From assembly GCA_023388955.1 (NCBI GenBank), contig JAEWFH010000050.1:1-26743 (forward strand): a stretch of DNA of 26,743 bases. Direction: 5' to 3'. Each line of letters begins with the position of its first letter. The first letter of the stretch is position 1. Of the stretch, positions 6,584-15,327 are shown piece after piece. The position numbers and the translations under genes were made by a program. The DNA comes from Pseudomonadota bacterium (GTDB taxonomy: Bacteria > Pseudomonadota > Gammaproteobacteria > Xanthomonadales > Xanthomonadaceae). A model generated the notes under the pieces. That model was given only the letters and a program-made list of their open reading frames with translations. It was not told the origin of the DNA and did no database searches.

Positions 6584-7381
6584 ATGGGTTTCCTGCAAGG
6601 CAAGCGCGCACTCATCACCGGCATCGCCAGCGACCGCTCGATCGCCACCGGCATCGCCGAGGCAATGCACCGCCAGGGCGCGGAGCTTGCGTTCACCTAC
6701 CTCAACGACAAGATGCGTCCGCGTGTGGAAAAGGCCGCCGCCAGCTTCGGCAGCGACATCGTGCTGCCGCTGGACGTCACCAGCGACGAGCAGATCCGCG
6801 ACTGTTTCGAACAACTCGGCCAGCGTTGGGAAGGCGGCTTCGACATCCTGGTGCACGCGATCGCCTACGCGCCGCGCGAGGCGATCGAGGGCGAGTTCCT
6901 CGACGGCCTGACCCGGGAGAACTGGAACACCGCCCATGAGGTCTCCGCCTACTCGCTGGCCGCGCTGGCCAAGGCCGCGCGCCCGCTCATGGCCGGTCGC
7001 AACGGCTCGGTCCTCACCCTGAGCTACCTGGGCGCGGTGCGGGCACTGCAGAACTACAACGTGATGGGCGTGGCCAAGGCGAGCCTGGAAGCCACCGTGC
7101 GCTACCTGGCCCTCAACCTGGGTCCGGAAGGCACCCGGGTGAACGCGATCTCCGCCGGGCCGATCAAGACCCTGTCCGCCGCCGGCATCGCCAACTTCCG
7201 CAAGATGCTGGGCCATTTCGAGGCCCATGCCCCGCTGCGCCGCACCGTGACCATCGAGGACGTGGGCAACACCGCAGCGTTCCTGTGCTCGGACCTCGCC
7301 TCTGGCATCACCGGCGAGGTGACCTACGTCGACTCGGGCTACAACATCCTGGGCATGAGTGGCGTCGGCAGCGAGGACTGA
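6584..7381 (+). CDS. fabI: enoyl-[acyl-carrier-protein] reductase (NADH)
   Basis: A 265-residue short-chain dehydrogenase that performs the last reduction of each fatty-acid elongation cycle. FabI hallmarks are present: the cofactor loop GIASDRSIATG at 13-23, and Y148, Y158 and K165 in the arrangement Y-X6-Y-M-X2-K (the last Tyr to Lys in YNVMGVAK), matching E. coli Y146, Y156 and K163 with a two-residue offset. The residue equivalent to E. coli G93 is alanine (HAIAYAP at 91-97), as in staphylococcal FabI. A strong GAGGAG (6573-6578) lies 5 bases before the ATG. The gene follows mltD by 62 bases and ends at a clear terminator shared with ppiD. The fold is FabI and not the larger FabV often found in this order. 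Confidence 0.97.
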   Translation: MGFLQGKRALITGIASDRSIATGIAEAMHRQGAELAFTYLNDKMRPRVEKAAASFGSDIVLPLDVTSDEQIRDCFEQLGQRWEGGFDILVHAIAYAPREAIEGEFLDGLTRENWNTAHEVSAYSLAALAKAARPLMAGRNGSVLTLSYLGAVRALQNYNVMGVAKASLEATVRYLALNLGPEGTRVNAISAGPIKTLSAAGIANFRKMLGHFEAHAPLRRTVTIEDVGNTAAFLCSDLASGITGEVTYVDSGYNILGMSGVGSED

Positions 7382-7450
7382 CCCGGCGCGACGGGGGGGA
7401 GGCCGGCGACACGCCTGTCCTCCCCTCCCTGGAGTTCCGTGAAGAACCAC

Positions 7451-7481
7451 GAAAAAGCCCGGCCATGTGCCGGGCTTTTTC
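7451..7481. terminator. bidirectional rho-independent terminator between fabI and ppiD
   Basis: GCCCGGC (7457-7463) and GCCGGGC (7469-7475) form a 7-bp stem with a 5-base loop. The stem is flanked by five A on the left and five T on the right, so the hairpin can end transcription from both directions. It sits 70 bases after fabI and 29 bases after ppiD. Confidence 0.92.
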
Positions 7482-7509
7482 CTTGGCCTGCGGCCCTGCG
7501 GGCCGGACC

Positions 7510-9483
7510 TCAGAGGTTCTGTTCGAACACCTCGACCTGGTAACGGCCCCGCAGCGCGTCGACCATCGCCTGCACGTCGGCGATGCCGGCTGCCTGCGAG
7601 AGCTGCCCCCGCAGCACCTCGGCCTGTCCGGGCGGAACGCTGGCGCTGTCGCCCGGGGTCACCGCATCGACGGTGAACAACACGACGCTGCCGTCATCGA
7701 GCACCTGGTGGCCACTGGAAAGGACCTCTTCGGAAGGAACCGGGGCGGCGAAGATCGCCTCCGACACGCCTGGCGCCACCAGCGGCGCGCCACGCGGCAC
7801 CTGCGGCACCGACTCAGGTGCTTCCAGCCCTTCCGCCTCGGCGGCCAGGGCCAGGCTGCCCAGTTCGGCAACGCGTTTCTCCAGCGCCTCGCCACGGGCC
7901 GCGGCGGCTTCGCGCAGGCGCTGGTTGCGGATGGCGTCCTCGACCCGGGCGCGCACGTCCGCGAGCGGCCGGGGCTGCTCGGCATTGTGGTCGACCACCC
8001 GCAGCCAGGCCGCACGTCCCGGCGCCAGGCTGATGGTATCGCTGATCATCCGGTCCTCGACCTGCGGTTCGGCGAACGCGGTGCTCCGGATCCCGGCCTC
8101 GGCGGCCATGCCTTCGGTGGCCTCGCGGGTGAACGGGCCCAGGGTCTGCACCTGGACGCCCGCCGCCTCGGCCGCCGCCTCCAGCGAGGCCGGCGACTGC
8201 AGGATGGCGTCGACCACGCGACGGCTGACATCCTCGAAGGCCGCCTCGCGGTCCGCTCCGGCCTGCTCGGCCACCAGGCGCTCGCGGGCCTGCTCGAAGG
8301 TTTCGCCCTCGGCCTGCTCGACGTCGCGCAGCAGCAGCACGTGCCAGCCGAAGTCACTGCGCACCGGTTCGCTGACCTCGCCCGGCTGCATGGATTCCAG
8401 CGCCTCGTCGAGCGCCGCCGGCAGGGTCCCGGGACCGACCCAGCCCAGGTCGCCGCCGACCTCGGCCGACCCGGTGTCGTCGCTGTGGGCGCCCGCCAGC
8501 GCGGCGAAGTCGCCGCCCCGGGCCTGCGCGGCCAGCCCGGCGGCTTCGGCGCGCGCGGCCTCGACGTCCGCCGCCGTGGCGTCGGCGGGTACTTCCAGCA
8601 GGATGTGCGAGACCTGGCGCTGGGCCTGCCCGCCCTGCTGTTCGGCCTGTTCCGCGAACCGCTGGCGCAGCACGGCCTCGTCGGCGGCCTCCGGGACGTC
8701 CAGGCCGGAGGCGTCGAGCACGATGTACTCGATGGTCACGTTCTCGGGCGCCATGTAGTCCTGGACATGGCCCTCGTACCAGGCCTGCGCTTCCTCGTCC
8801 GACACCTGCGGGTCGGCCCCCTCTTGCGGCGGGACCAGCAGCAGGCTGACGTCGCGGCGCTCGCCGAGCAGCTGCATCACGCGCTCGAGCTCGCCGGCGG
8901 TGACGAACTCGCTGCCGGCCAGGGTGCCGGCGAGCAACGACTGCTGCAGGGCCTGGCGCATGGTCTCCTGGAACTGGATCGGGGACTGCGGCGGGATCTG
9001 CGAGGCCAGCGCCAGCCGGTAACGCTGCTCGTCGAAGCGGCCGTCGACCTGGAACGCCGGAATGCCCTGGATCGCGTCGCGGACCATGGCATTGCCCACG
9101 CGCAGCCCGGCCTGGCGGGAGGCGATCGCCTGCAGGCGCTCGTCGACCAGCCCCTCCAGCACCTGCACCCGGCTCGGCAGTGCCTCGAAGGCACGCGCGT
9201 CGAAGGACTCGCCCTCCATCTCGCGGCGCTGCTGACGGACCTGGTCGAGGCGGTTGCGGAAGTCGTCGATGGTGATCTCCTCCTCCTGCCACAGCATCGA
9301 GGCGGGCCAGAAGGACGGAGCCGAGGTCCACCAGGCAGGGGGTGCCTTGACCACGGCGGCGGTGTTGCTGGCACCGCCCACCATGTACTGCTCCAACCCG
9401 AAGAAGGCGAAGGGGATGATCAACAGGCCGACGATCACGGTGGCGATCCAGCCGGTGGTCTTGTCGCGGAGTTTCTGCAGCAT
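7510..9483 (-). CDS. ppiD: periplasmic folding chaperone, SurA N-terminal and parvulin domains
   Basis: A 657-residue inner-membrane-anchored chaperone. Residues 11-30 (GWIATVIVGLLIIPFAFFGL) form a single membrane anchor, which places the rest in the periplasm, where PpiD helps newly exported proteins fold near the Sec channel. Residues about 65-250 resemble the SurA N-terminal helical domain. The parvulin-type domain spans about 288-390, with QVSHILLEV at the start, GGDLGWVGPG in the middle and DFGWHVLLL at the end. A long C-terminal region follows with no recognisable catalytic motif. The position downstream of lon and hup matches E. coli. The start ATG at 9481-9483 gives the normal cytosolic N-terminus MLQKLRDKT. 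It is separated from hup by three tRNA genes and a terminator, so it probably has its own promoter, which I could not identify. Confidence 0.95.
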   Translation of the reverse strand: MLQKLRDKTTGWIATVIVGLLIIPFAFFGLEQYMVGGASNTAAVVKAPPAWWTSAPSFWPASMLWQEEEITIDDFRNRLDQVRQQRREMEGESFDARAFEALPSRVQVLEGLVDERLQAIASRQAGLRVGNAMVRDAIQGIPAFQVDGRFDEQRYRLALASQIPPQSPIQFQETMRQALQQSLLAGTLAGSEFVTAGELERVMQLLGERRDVSLLLVPPQEGADPQVSDEEAQAWYEGHVQDYMAPENVTIEYIVLDASGLDVPEAADEAVLRQRFAEQAEQQGGQAQRQVSHILLEVPADATAADVEAARAEAAGLAAQARGGDFAALAGAHSDDTGSAEVGGDLGWVGPGTLPAALDEALESMQPGEVSEPVRSDFGWHVLLLRDVEQAEGETFEQARERLVAEQAGADREAAFEDVSRRVVDAILQSPASLEAAAEAAGVQVQTLGPFTREATEGMAAEAGIRSTAFAEPQVEDRMISDTISLAPGRAAWLRVVDHNAEQPRPLADVRARVEDAIRNQRLREAAAARGEALEKRVAELGSLALAAEAEGLEAPESVPQVPRGAPLVAPGVSEAIFAAPVPSEEVLSSGHQVLDDGSVVLFTVDAVTPGDSASVPPGQAEVLRGQLSQAAGIADVQAMVDALRGRYQVEVFEQNL

Positions 9484-9576
9484 GTTCGGGTCGGGTCGGG
9501 CGGACGTAAGCCGGGCAGTTTACCTGTTCACCGGGCGCTCCGGGTCGCCACCCGCGATCGGTGGCGTGGCGCAAAG

Positions 9577-9606
9577 AAAAAGGGACGCCCGACGGGCGTC
9601 CCTTTT
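9577..9606 (-). terminator. rho-independent terminator after the tRNA-Asp genes
   Basis: An inverted repeat with arms GGGACGCC and GGCGTCCC and a 5-base loop (the stem can extend to 10 bp on paper) is flanked by AAAA on the left and TTTT on the right. Read leftward, it ends in a T run just after the tRNA-Asp CCA and before ppiD, so it probably closes the hup-tRNA transcript. Confidence 0.85.
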
Positions 9607-9612
9607 CATGGT

Positions 9613-9689
9613 TGGCGGAGCGGACGGGACTCGAACCCGCGACCTCCGGCGTGACAGGCCAGCATTCTAACCAACTGAACTACCGCTCC
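9613..9689 (-). tRNA. tRNA-Asp(GTC), downstream copy
   Basis: A complete 77-base tRNA with encoded CCA. The acceptor GGAGCGG pairs with CCGCTCC. The anticodon stem CTGGC/GCCGG holds the loop CTGTCAC with anticodon GTC (aspartate). The T arm GCGGG-TTCGAGT-CCCGT is intact. The tRNA is identical to the copy at 9776-9852. Confidence 0.97.
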
Positions 9690-9738
9690 GCGCTTGAACT
9701 CGTTGTCCTGCGAAAACGCAGGTCCCTCACTTACATGT

Positions 9739-9767
9739 CGAAGGCGTCGGCAGGACCGACGCCTTCG
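9739..9767. repeat. perfect 12-bp inverted repeat between the tRNA-Asp genes
   Basis: Arms CGAAGGCGTCGG (9739-9750) and CCGACGCCTTCG (9756-9767) with a 5-base loop form a very stable hairpin in the 86-base spacer between two identical tRNA-Asp genes. No T run follows on either strand, so it is not an ordinary terminator. It could serve in tRNA processing, as a pausing site, or to keep the two copies apart. Confidence 0.85.
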
Positions 9768-9775
9768 GGTACTAC

Positions 9776-9852
9776 TGGCGGAGCGGACGGGACTCGAACC
9801 CGCGACCTCCGGCGTGACAGGCCAGCATTCTAACCAACTGAACTACCGCTCC
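9776..9852 (-). tRNA. tRNA-Asp(GTC), upstream copy
   Basis: A 77-base tRNA identical in sequence to the neighbouring copy, with anticodon GTC in loop CTGTCAC and an encoded CCA (complement at 9776-9778). It lies 30 bases after tRNA-Val on the same strand. Confidence 0.97.
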
Positions 9853-9882
9853 GCGCCTTGAAACCTTGCCCCAGTCCGGTGC

Positions 9883-9957
9883 TGGTGGGTGCTGAGGGTT
9901 TCGAACCCCCGACCCTCTCCTTGTAAGGGAGACGCTCTACCACTGAGCTAAGCACCC
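9883..9957 (-). tRNA. tRNA-Val(TAC)
   Basis: A 75-base tRNA with encoded CCA. The acceptor GGGTGCT pairs with AGCACCC. The anticodon stem TCTCC/GGAGA holds the loop CTTACAA with anticodon TAC, which reads GUA/GUG valine codons. It begins 48 bases after the hup stop on the same strand, with no strong promoter of its own, so it is probably co-transcribed with hup. Confidence 0.97.
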
Positions 9958-10005
9958 GGACCCGGATCGGTGCGGCGATGACCTGCTGCACCGTGGGCGA
10001 GCCGC

Positions 10006-10278
10006 TTAGTTTACAGCGTCTTTCAGCGCCTTGCCAGCCTTGAACGAAGGATTCTTCGAAGCCTTGATCTTGATGGTCTCGCCGGTCTTCGGGTTGCGAC
10101 CCTGGCGCGCGGCGCGCTCACGCACCTCGAAGGTTCCGAAGCCGACCAGGGTGACGTTCTCACCCTTCTTCAGCGCGTCGGTGATGGCACCGACGACGGC
10201 ATCGACGGCACGGGCGGCGTCGGCGCGGGACAGCTCCGACGCTTCGGCGACGGCGGAAACAAACTCAGCCTTGTTCAT
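10006..10278 (-). CDS. hupB: DNA-binding protein HU (beta-type)
   Basis: A 90-residue HU histone-like protein that bends and compacts DNA as a dimer. It starts MNKAEFVSAVAEASELSRAD. The core GFGTFEVRERAARQGRNPKTGE (positions about 46-67) contains the conserved DNA-binding arm signature, and the end KNPSFKAGKALKDAVN is typical. HU rather than IHF is supported by the length and by synteny with lon and ppiD. A GGGAG (complement at 10288-10292) precedes the ATG, and an in-frame upstream extension exists but is not family-like. The gene has its own promoter after lon. The tRNA-Val gene starts 48 bases downstream. Confidence 0.97.
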   Translation of the reverse strand: MNKAEFVSAVAEASELSRADAARAVDAVVGAITDALKKGENVTLVGFGTFEVRERAARQGRNPKTGETIKIKASKNPSFKAGKALKDAVN

Positions 10279-10409
10279 TCGATAGGACTCCCTGGTGCGG
10301 ACGATTCCGCATTGCTCTGGATATCGGTGCCTCCACGCGCGGAAGGCAACCGAGCGGCGTTGCCGCGGCACTCCACCCCCTACTGAAGCCCGAGCGCGCG
10401 GTGCCGCCC

Positions 10410-10438
10410 GTTATACCAGCGGGGTATGGCCTGCGCAA
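10410..10438 (-). promoter_or_regulatory. sigma-70-type promoter of hup
   Basis: Read leftward, TTGCGC (10433-10438) is followed after 17 bases by TATAAC (10410-10415), which matches 5 of 6 bases of the -10 consensus. Transcription would start near 10403 and leave a leader of about 125 bases before the hup ATG. The -35 box is weak (3 of 6). Confidence 0.6.
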
Positions 10439-10497
10439 GCTGAAAGCAAGCAGCGGCGGGCCTTTGCGGGGTGACCGGAAGCATTGCAAATATGCGT

Positions 10498-12933
<2,436 letters not shown>

Positions 12934-13015
12934 GGGAAACTCCGGTAGTGCACGGGCGGCGCGGAGCCGCCCCGGGGAATTCGGTCGCACCTCCCGGCGG
13001 AGGGCCTTGCAGGGG

Positions 13016-13043
13016 TTATGGGGGCGCGTGGTTTCGTTGCAAG
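13016..13043 (-). promoter_or_regulatory. sigma-32 (RpoH)-like heat-shock promoter of lon
   Basis: Read leftward, CTTGCAA (13037-13043) and CCCCATAA (13016-13023) are separated by 13 bases. The known RpoH consensus is CTTGAAA, about 11-16 bases, then CCCCATNT. The match is 6 of 7 at -35 and near complete at -10. Lon is an established RpoH target in E. coli. The leader would be about 75 bases. Confidence 0.75.
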
Positions 13044-13082
13044 CCACCCTGCCGGGATGCAGCTTGCCGGGCCCTGAAAGCA

Positions 13083-13112
13083 GTCAGCCCCCAGCGGACG
13101 CAGGCGGCTGAC
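13083..13112 (-). terminator. possible hairpin terminator after clpX
   Basis: GTCAGCC (13083-13089) and GGCTGAC (13106-13112) form a 7-bp stem with a 16-base loop, 28 bases after the clpX stop. Only a weak pyrimidine stretch (TGCTTTC, read leftward) follows, so termination may be partial or factor-dependent. Confidence 0.4.
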
Positions 13113-13140
13113 GGGTACCAACGTGCATGGAACGGCCGGC

Positions 13141-14433
13141 TCAGTCCCCGGCGGCCGCCTTCTGCGGGCTCGCCGGCGGGGTCTGGTAGATCAGGTAGGG
13201 CTCGCTCTTGTGGTCGATCACCGACTCGTCGACCACCACCTTGCTGACGTTCTCCAGCGAAGGCAGGTCGTACATGGTGTCCAGCAGCACCGACTCGACG
13301 ATGGTGCGCAGGCCGCGGGCGCCGGTCTTGCGCTTGATCGCCTTGCGGGCGATGGCCTGCAGCGCATCAGGCCGGAACTCCAGCTCCACGCCTTCCATCT
13401 CGAACAGCTTGCGGAACTGCTTGGTGATGGCGTTCTTCGGCTCGGTCAGGATGCGCACCAGCGCCTCCTCGTCGAGCTCCTCCAGGGTGGCGACCACCGG
13501 CAGGCGGCCGACGAACTCGGGGATCAGGCCGAACTTGACCAGGTCCTCCGGCTCCACCTGGGCCAGCACCTTGCCGACCTCGGTCTTGCGCTCGGCACTC
13601 TTGACCTTGGCTCCGAAGCCGATGCCGCCAGCCTCGGTGCTGCGCTTGGCGATGATCTTGTCCAGGCCGGCGAACGCACCGCCGACGATGAACAGGATGT
13701 TGCGCGTGTCGACCTGCAGGAACTCCTGCTGCGGGTGCTTGCGCCCGCCCTGTGGCGGCACGCTGGCCAGGGTGCCCTCGATCAGCTTGAGCAGGGCCTG
13801 CTGAACGCCCTCGCCGGACACGTCGCGGGTGATCGACGGGTTGTCGGACTTGCGCGAGATCTTGTCGATCTCGTCGATGTAGACGATGCCGTGCTGCGCC
13901 TTGTCGACGTCGTAGTCGCACTTCTGCAGCAGCTTCTGGATGATGTTCTCGACGTCCTCGCCCACGTACCCGGCTTCGGTCAGCGTGGTCGCGTCGGCCA
14001 TGGTGAACGGCACGTTGAGCATGCGTGCCAGCGTCTCGGCCAGCAGCGTCTTGCCCGAACCGGTCGGTCCGACCAGCAGGATGTTGGACTTGGCGAGCTC
14101 GATGTCGTCGCTCTTCTGCCGGCTCTCGATGCGCTTGTAATGGTTGTACACGGCGACCGCCAGCGTCTTCTTGGCGCGGGCCTGGCCGATCACGTACTGG
14201 TCGAGCACCTCGAGGATCTCGCGCGGCTTGGGCAGGCTGCTGCGCCCGGATTGCGCCTTCTCCTCCAGCTCCTCGCGGATGATGTCGTTGCACAGCTCGA
14301 CGCACTCGTCGCAGATGAACACGCTGGGGCCGGCGATCAGCTTGCGCACCTCGTGCTGGCTCTTCCCGCAGAAGGAGCAGTAGAGGATCTTGTTGCTGTC
14401 GCCGGTGGTGCGGCCCTGTCGGTCGTCGGTCAT
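13141..14433 (-). CDS. clpX: ATP-dependent Clp protease, ATP-binding subunit ClpX
   Basis: A 430-residue AAA+ unfoldase that feeds proteins into ClpP. The N-terminal zinc-binding domain has C19, C22, C41 and C44 (YCSFCG and ICDEC). Walker A GPTGSGKT is at 122-129, the pore loop GYVG at 155-158 and Walker B VYIDEID at 184-190. The IGF loop that docks on ClpP is at 271-273. The length and order clpP-clpX-lon match the family. The start ATG at 14431-14433 gives MTDDRQGRTTGD and has no strong ribosome binding site. The 152 bases between clpP and clpX contain a stable hairpin but no clear promoter, so clpX may be expressed partly by read-through from clpP. Confidence 0.98.
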   Translation of the reverse strand: MTDDRQGRTTGDSNKILYCSFCGKSQHEVRKLIAGPSVFICDECVELCNDIIREELEEKAQSGRSSLPKPREILEVLDQYVIGQARAKKTLAVAVYNHYKRIESRQKSDDIELAKSNILLVGPTGSGKTLLAETLARMLNVPFTMADATTLTEAGYVGEDVENIIQKLLQKCDYDVDKAQHGIVYIDEIDKISRKSDNPSITRDVSGEGVQQALLKLIEGTLASVPPQGGRKHPQQEFLQVDTRNILFIVGGAFAGLDKIIAKRSTEAGGIGFGAKVKSAERKTEVGKVLAQVEPEDLVKFGLIPEFVGRLPVVATLEELDEEALVRILTEPKNAITKQFRKLFEMEGVELEFRPDALQAIARKAIKRKTGARGLRTIVESVLLDTMYDLPSLENVSKVVVDESVIDHKSEPYLIYQTPPASPQKAAAGD

Positions 14434-14506
14434 TCGGTTGCCTGATGTTCAGCTTTCGGAGTGCGCCGCGCGCATCCCCATGGTGGTGCGGGCCGAGAAT
14501 AGCACA

Positions 14507-14540
14507 GCACCCGCGGACGCCCGGGAGGGGGCGCGGGTGC
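14507..14540 (-). promoter_or_regulatory. stem-loop in the clpP-clpX intergenic region
   Basis: GCACCCGCG (14507-14515) and CGCGGGTGC (14532-14540) form a perfect 9-bp stem around a 16-base loop that can itself pair partly (CCCGGG). No T run follows in the direction of transcription. It could reduce read-through into clpX or stabilise the clpP mRNA 3' end. Function is inferred from position only. Confidence 0.5.
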
Positions 14541-14585
14541 CATTGTTTTCCTGCTCAATCAAGTACTTGTGCGGACCGCAGGGCG

Positions 14586-15212
14586 TCATCCGGCCTGGAT
14601 GGTCTCGTCCGGGCGGCGCTCCAGCACCTCGTCGACCAGCCCGTATTCACGTGCGGCCTCGGCGCTCTTGAAGTTGTCGCGCTCGGTATCGCGGGCGATC
14701 GTCTCCAGTGCCTGGCCGGTATGGCTGGCCAGCACCTCGTTGAGGCGCTGCTTGAGCGAGAGGATCTCGCGGGCGTGGATCTCGATGTCGGTGGCCTGTC
14801 CCTGGAAGCCCCCCAGCGGCTGGTGGATCATCACCCGCGAGTTGGGCAGCGCGTAGCGCTTGCCCTTGGCGCCGGAAGCCAGCAGCAACGCACCCATGGA
14901 TGCCGCCTGGCCGACGCAGATGGTGCTCACGTCCGGACGGATGTACTGCATGGTGTCGTAGATCGCCATGCCCGCGGTGACCACGCCGCCGGGCGAGTTG
15001 ATGTACAGGCTGATGTCCTTCTCGGGGTTCTCGGCCTCGAGGAACAGCATCTGCGCGACGATCACGTTGGCGACCGCGTCGTTGACCGGCCCGACCAGGA
15101 AGATCACCCGCTCCTTCAGCAGGCGCGAGTAGATGTCGTACGCGCGCTCGCCGCGGCTGGTCTGTTCGACCACCATGGGCACGAGGTTCAGGGCTCTGGT
15201 CTGGTTGTCCAT
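14586..15212 (-). CDS. clpP: ATP-dependent Clp protease proteolytic subunit ClpP
   Basis: A 208-residue serine peptidase that assembles into a 14-subunit barrel and degrades proteins delivered by ClpX (or ClpA). The catalytic triad is S105 in AASMGA, H130 in MIHQPLGG and D179 in ERDNF. The IGL-docking and handle regions are family-like. The N-terminus MDNQTRALNLVPMVVEQTSRGERAYD contains the usual propeptide region, which is removed by self-cleavage in relatives. The ATG at 15210-15212 is the natural start. The gene is 115 bases downstream of tig, with a candidate heat-shock promoter in the gap, and 152 bases upstream of clpX. Confidence 0.98.
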   Translation of the reverse strand: MDNQTRALNLVPMVVEQTSRGERAYDIYSRLLKERVIFLVGPVNDAVANVIVAQMLFLEAENPEKDISLYINSPGGVVTAGMAIYDTMQYIRPDVSTICVGQAASMGALLLASGAKGKRYALPNSRVMIHQPLGGFQGQATDIEIHAREILSLKQRLNEVLASHTGQALETIARDTERDNFKSAEAAREYGLVDEVLERRPDETIQAG

Positions 15213-15252
15213 CGGGTCGGGGCCTGCAAATTCGGTGGTGTCTGGCTGCCCA

Positions 15253-15281
15253 ATCTGGGGCCAATGGCCTGGCGTCGCAAG
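15253..15281 (-). promoter_or_regulatory. sigma-32 (RpoH)-like heat-shock promoter of clpP
   Basis: Read leftward, CTTGCGA (15275-15281) is followed after 14 bases by CCCCAGAT (15253-15260), against the RpoH consensus CTTGAAA and CCCCATNT. The leader to clpP would be about 35 bases. The match is slightly weaker than the one at lon, but the arrangement is the same. Confidence 0.62.
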
Positions 15282-15294
15282 GCCGGGGGCGGCT

Positions 15295-15313
15295 GCCGGC
15301 GGCGGACGCCGGC
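15295..15313 (-). terminator. hairpin after tig (possible weak terminator)
   Basis: GCCGGCG (15295-15301) and CGCCGGC (15307-15313) form a perfect 7-bp GC stem with a 5-base loop, 14 bases after the tig stop. No T run follows, so it may only pause polymerase or protect the mRNA 3' end. Confidence 0.4.
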
Positions 15314-15327
15314 AACCATTCAGCGGT

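Noticed and set aside
7285..9654. 789-codon open frame on the plus strand across ppiD
   Set aside because: It overlaps the end of fabI, the terminator and all of ppiD on the other strand, and its composition is that of a shadow frame.
9613..9852. The duplicated tRNA-Asp as a possible integration site with a direct-repeat attachment sequence
   Set aside because: Both copies are complete tRNAs and no integrase or foreign gene lies between or beside them. A simple tandem duplication explains the repeat.
9968..9993. Inverted repeat CGGTGC/GCACCG after hup as a terminator
   Set aside because: The stem is only 6 bp with a 14-base loop and no T run, so I do not count it as a terminator of hup.
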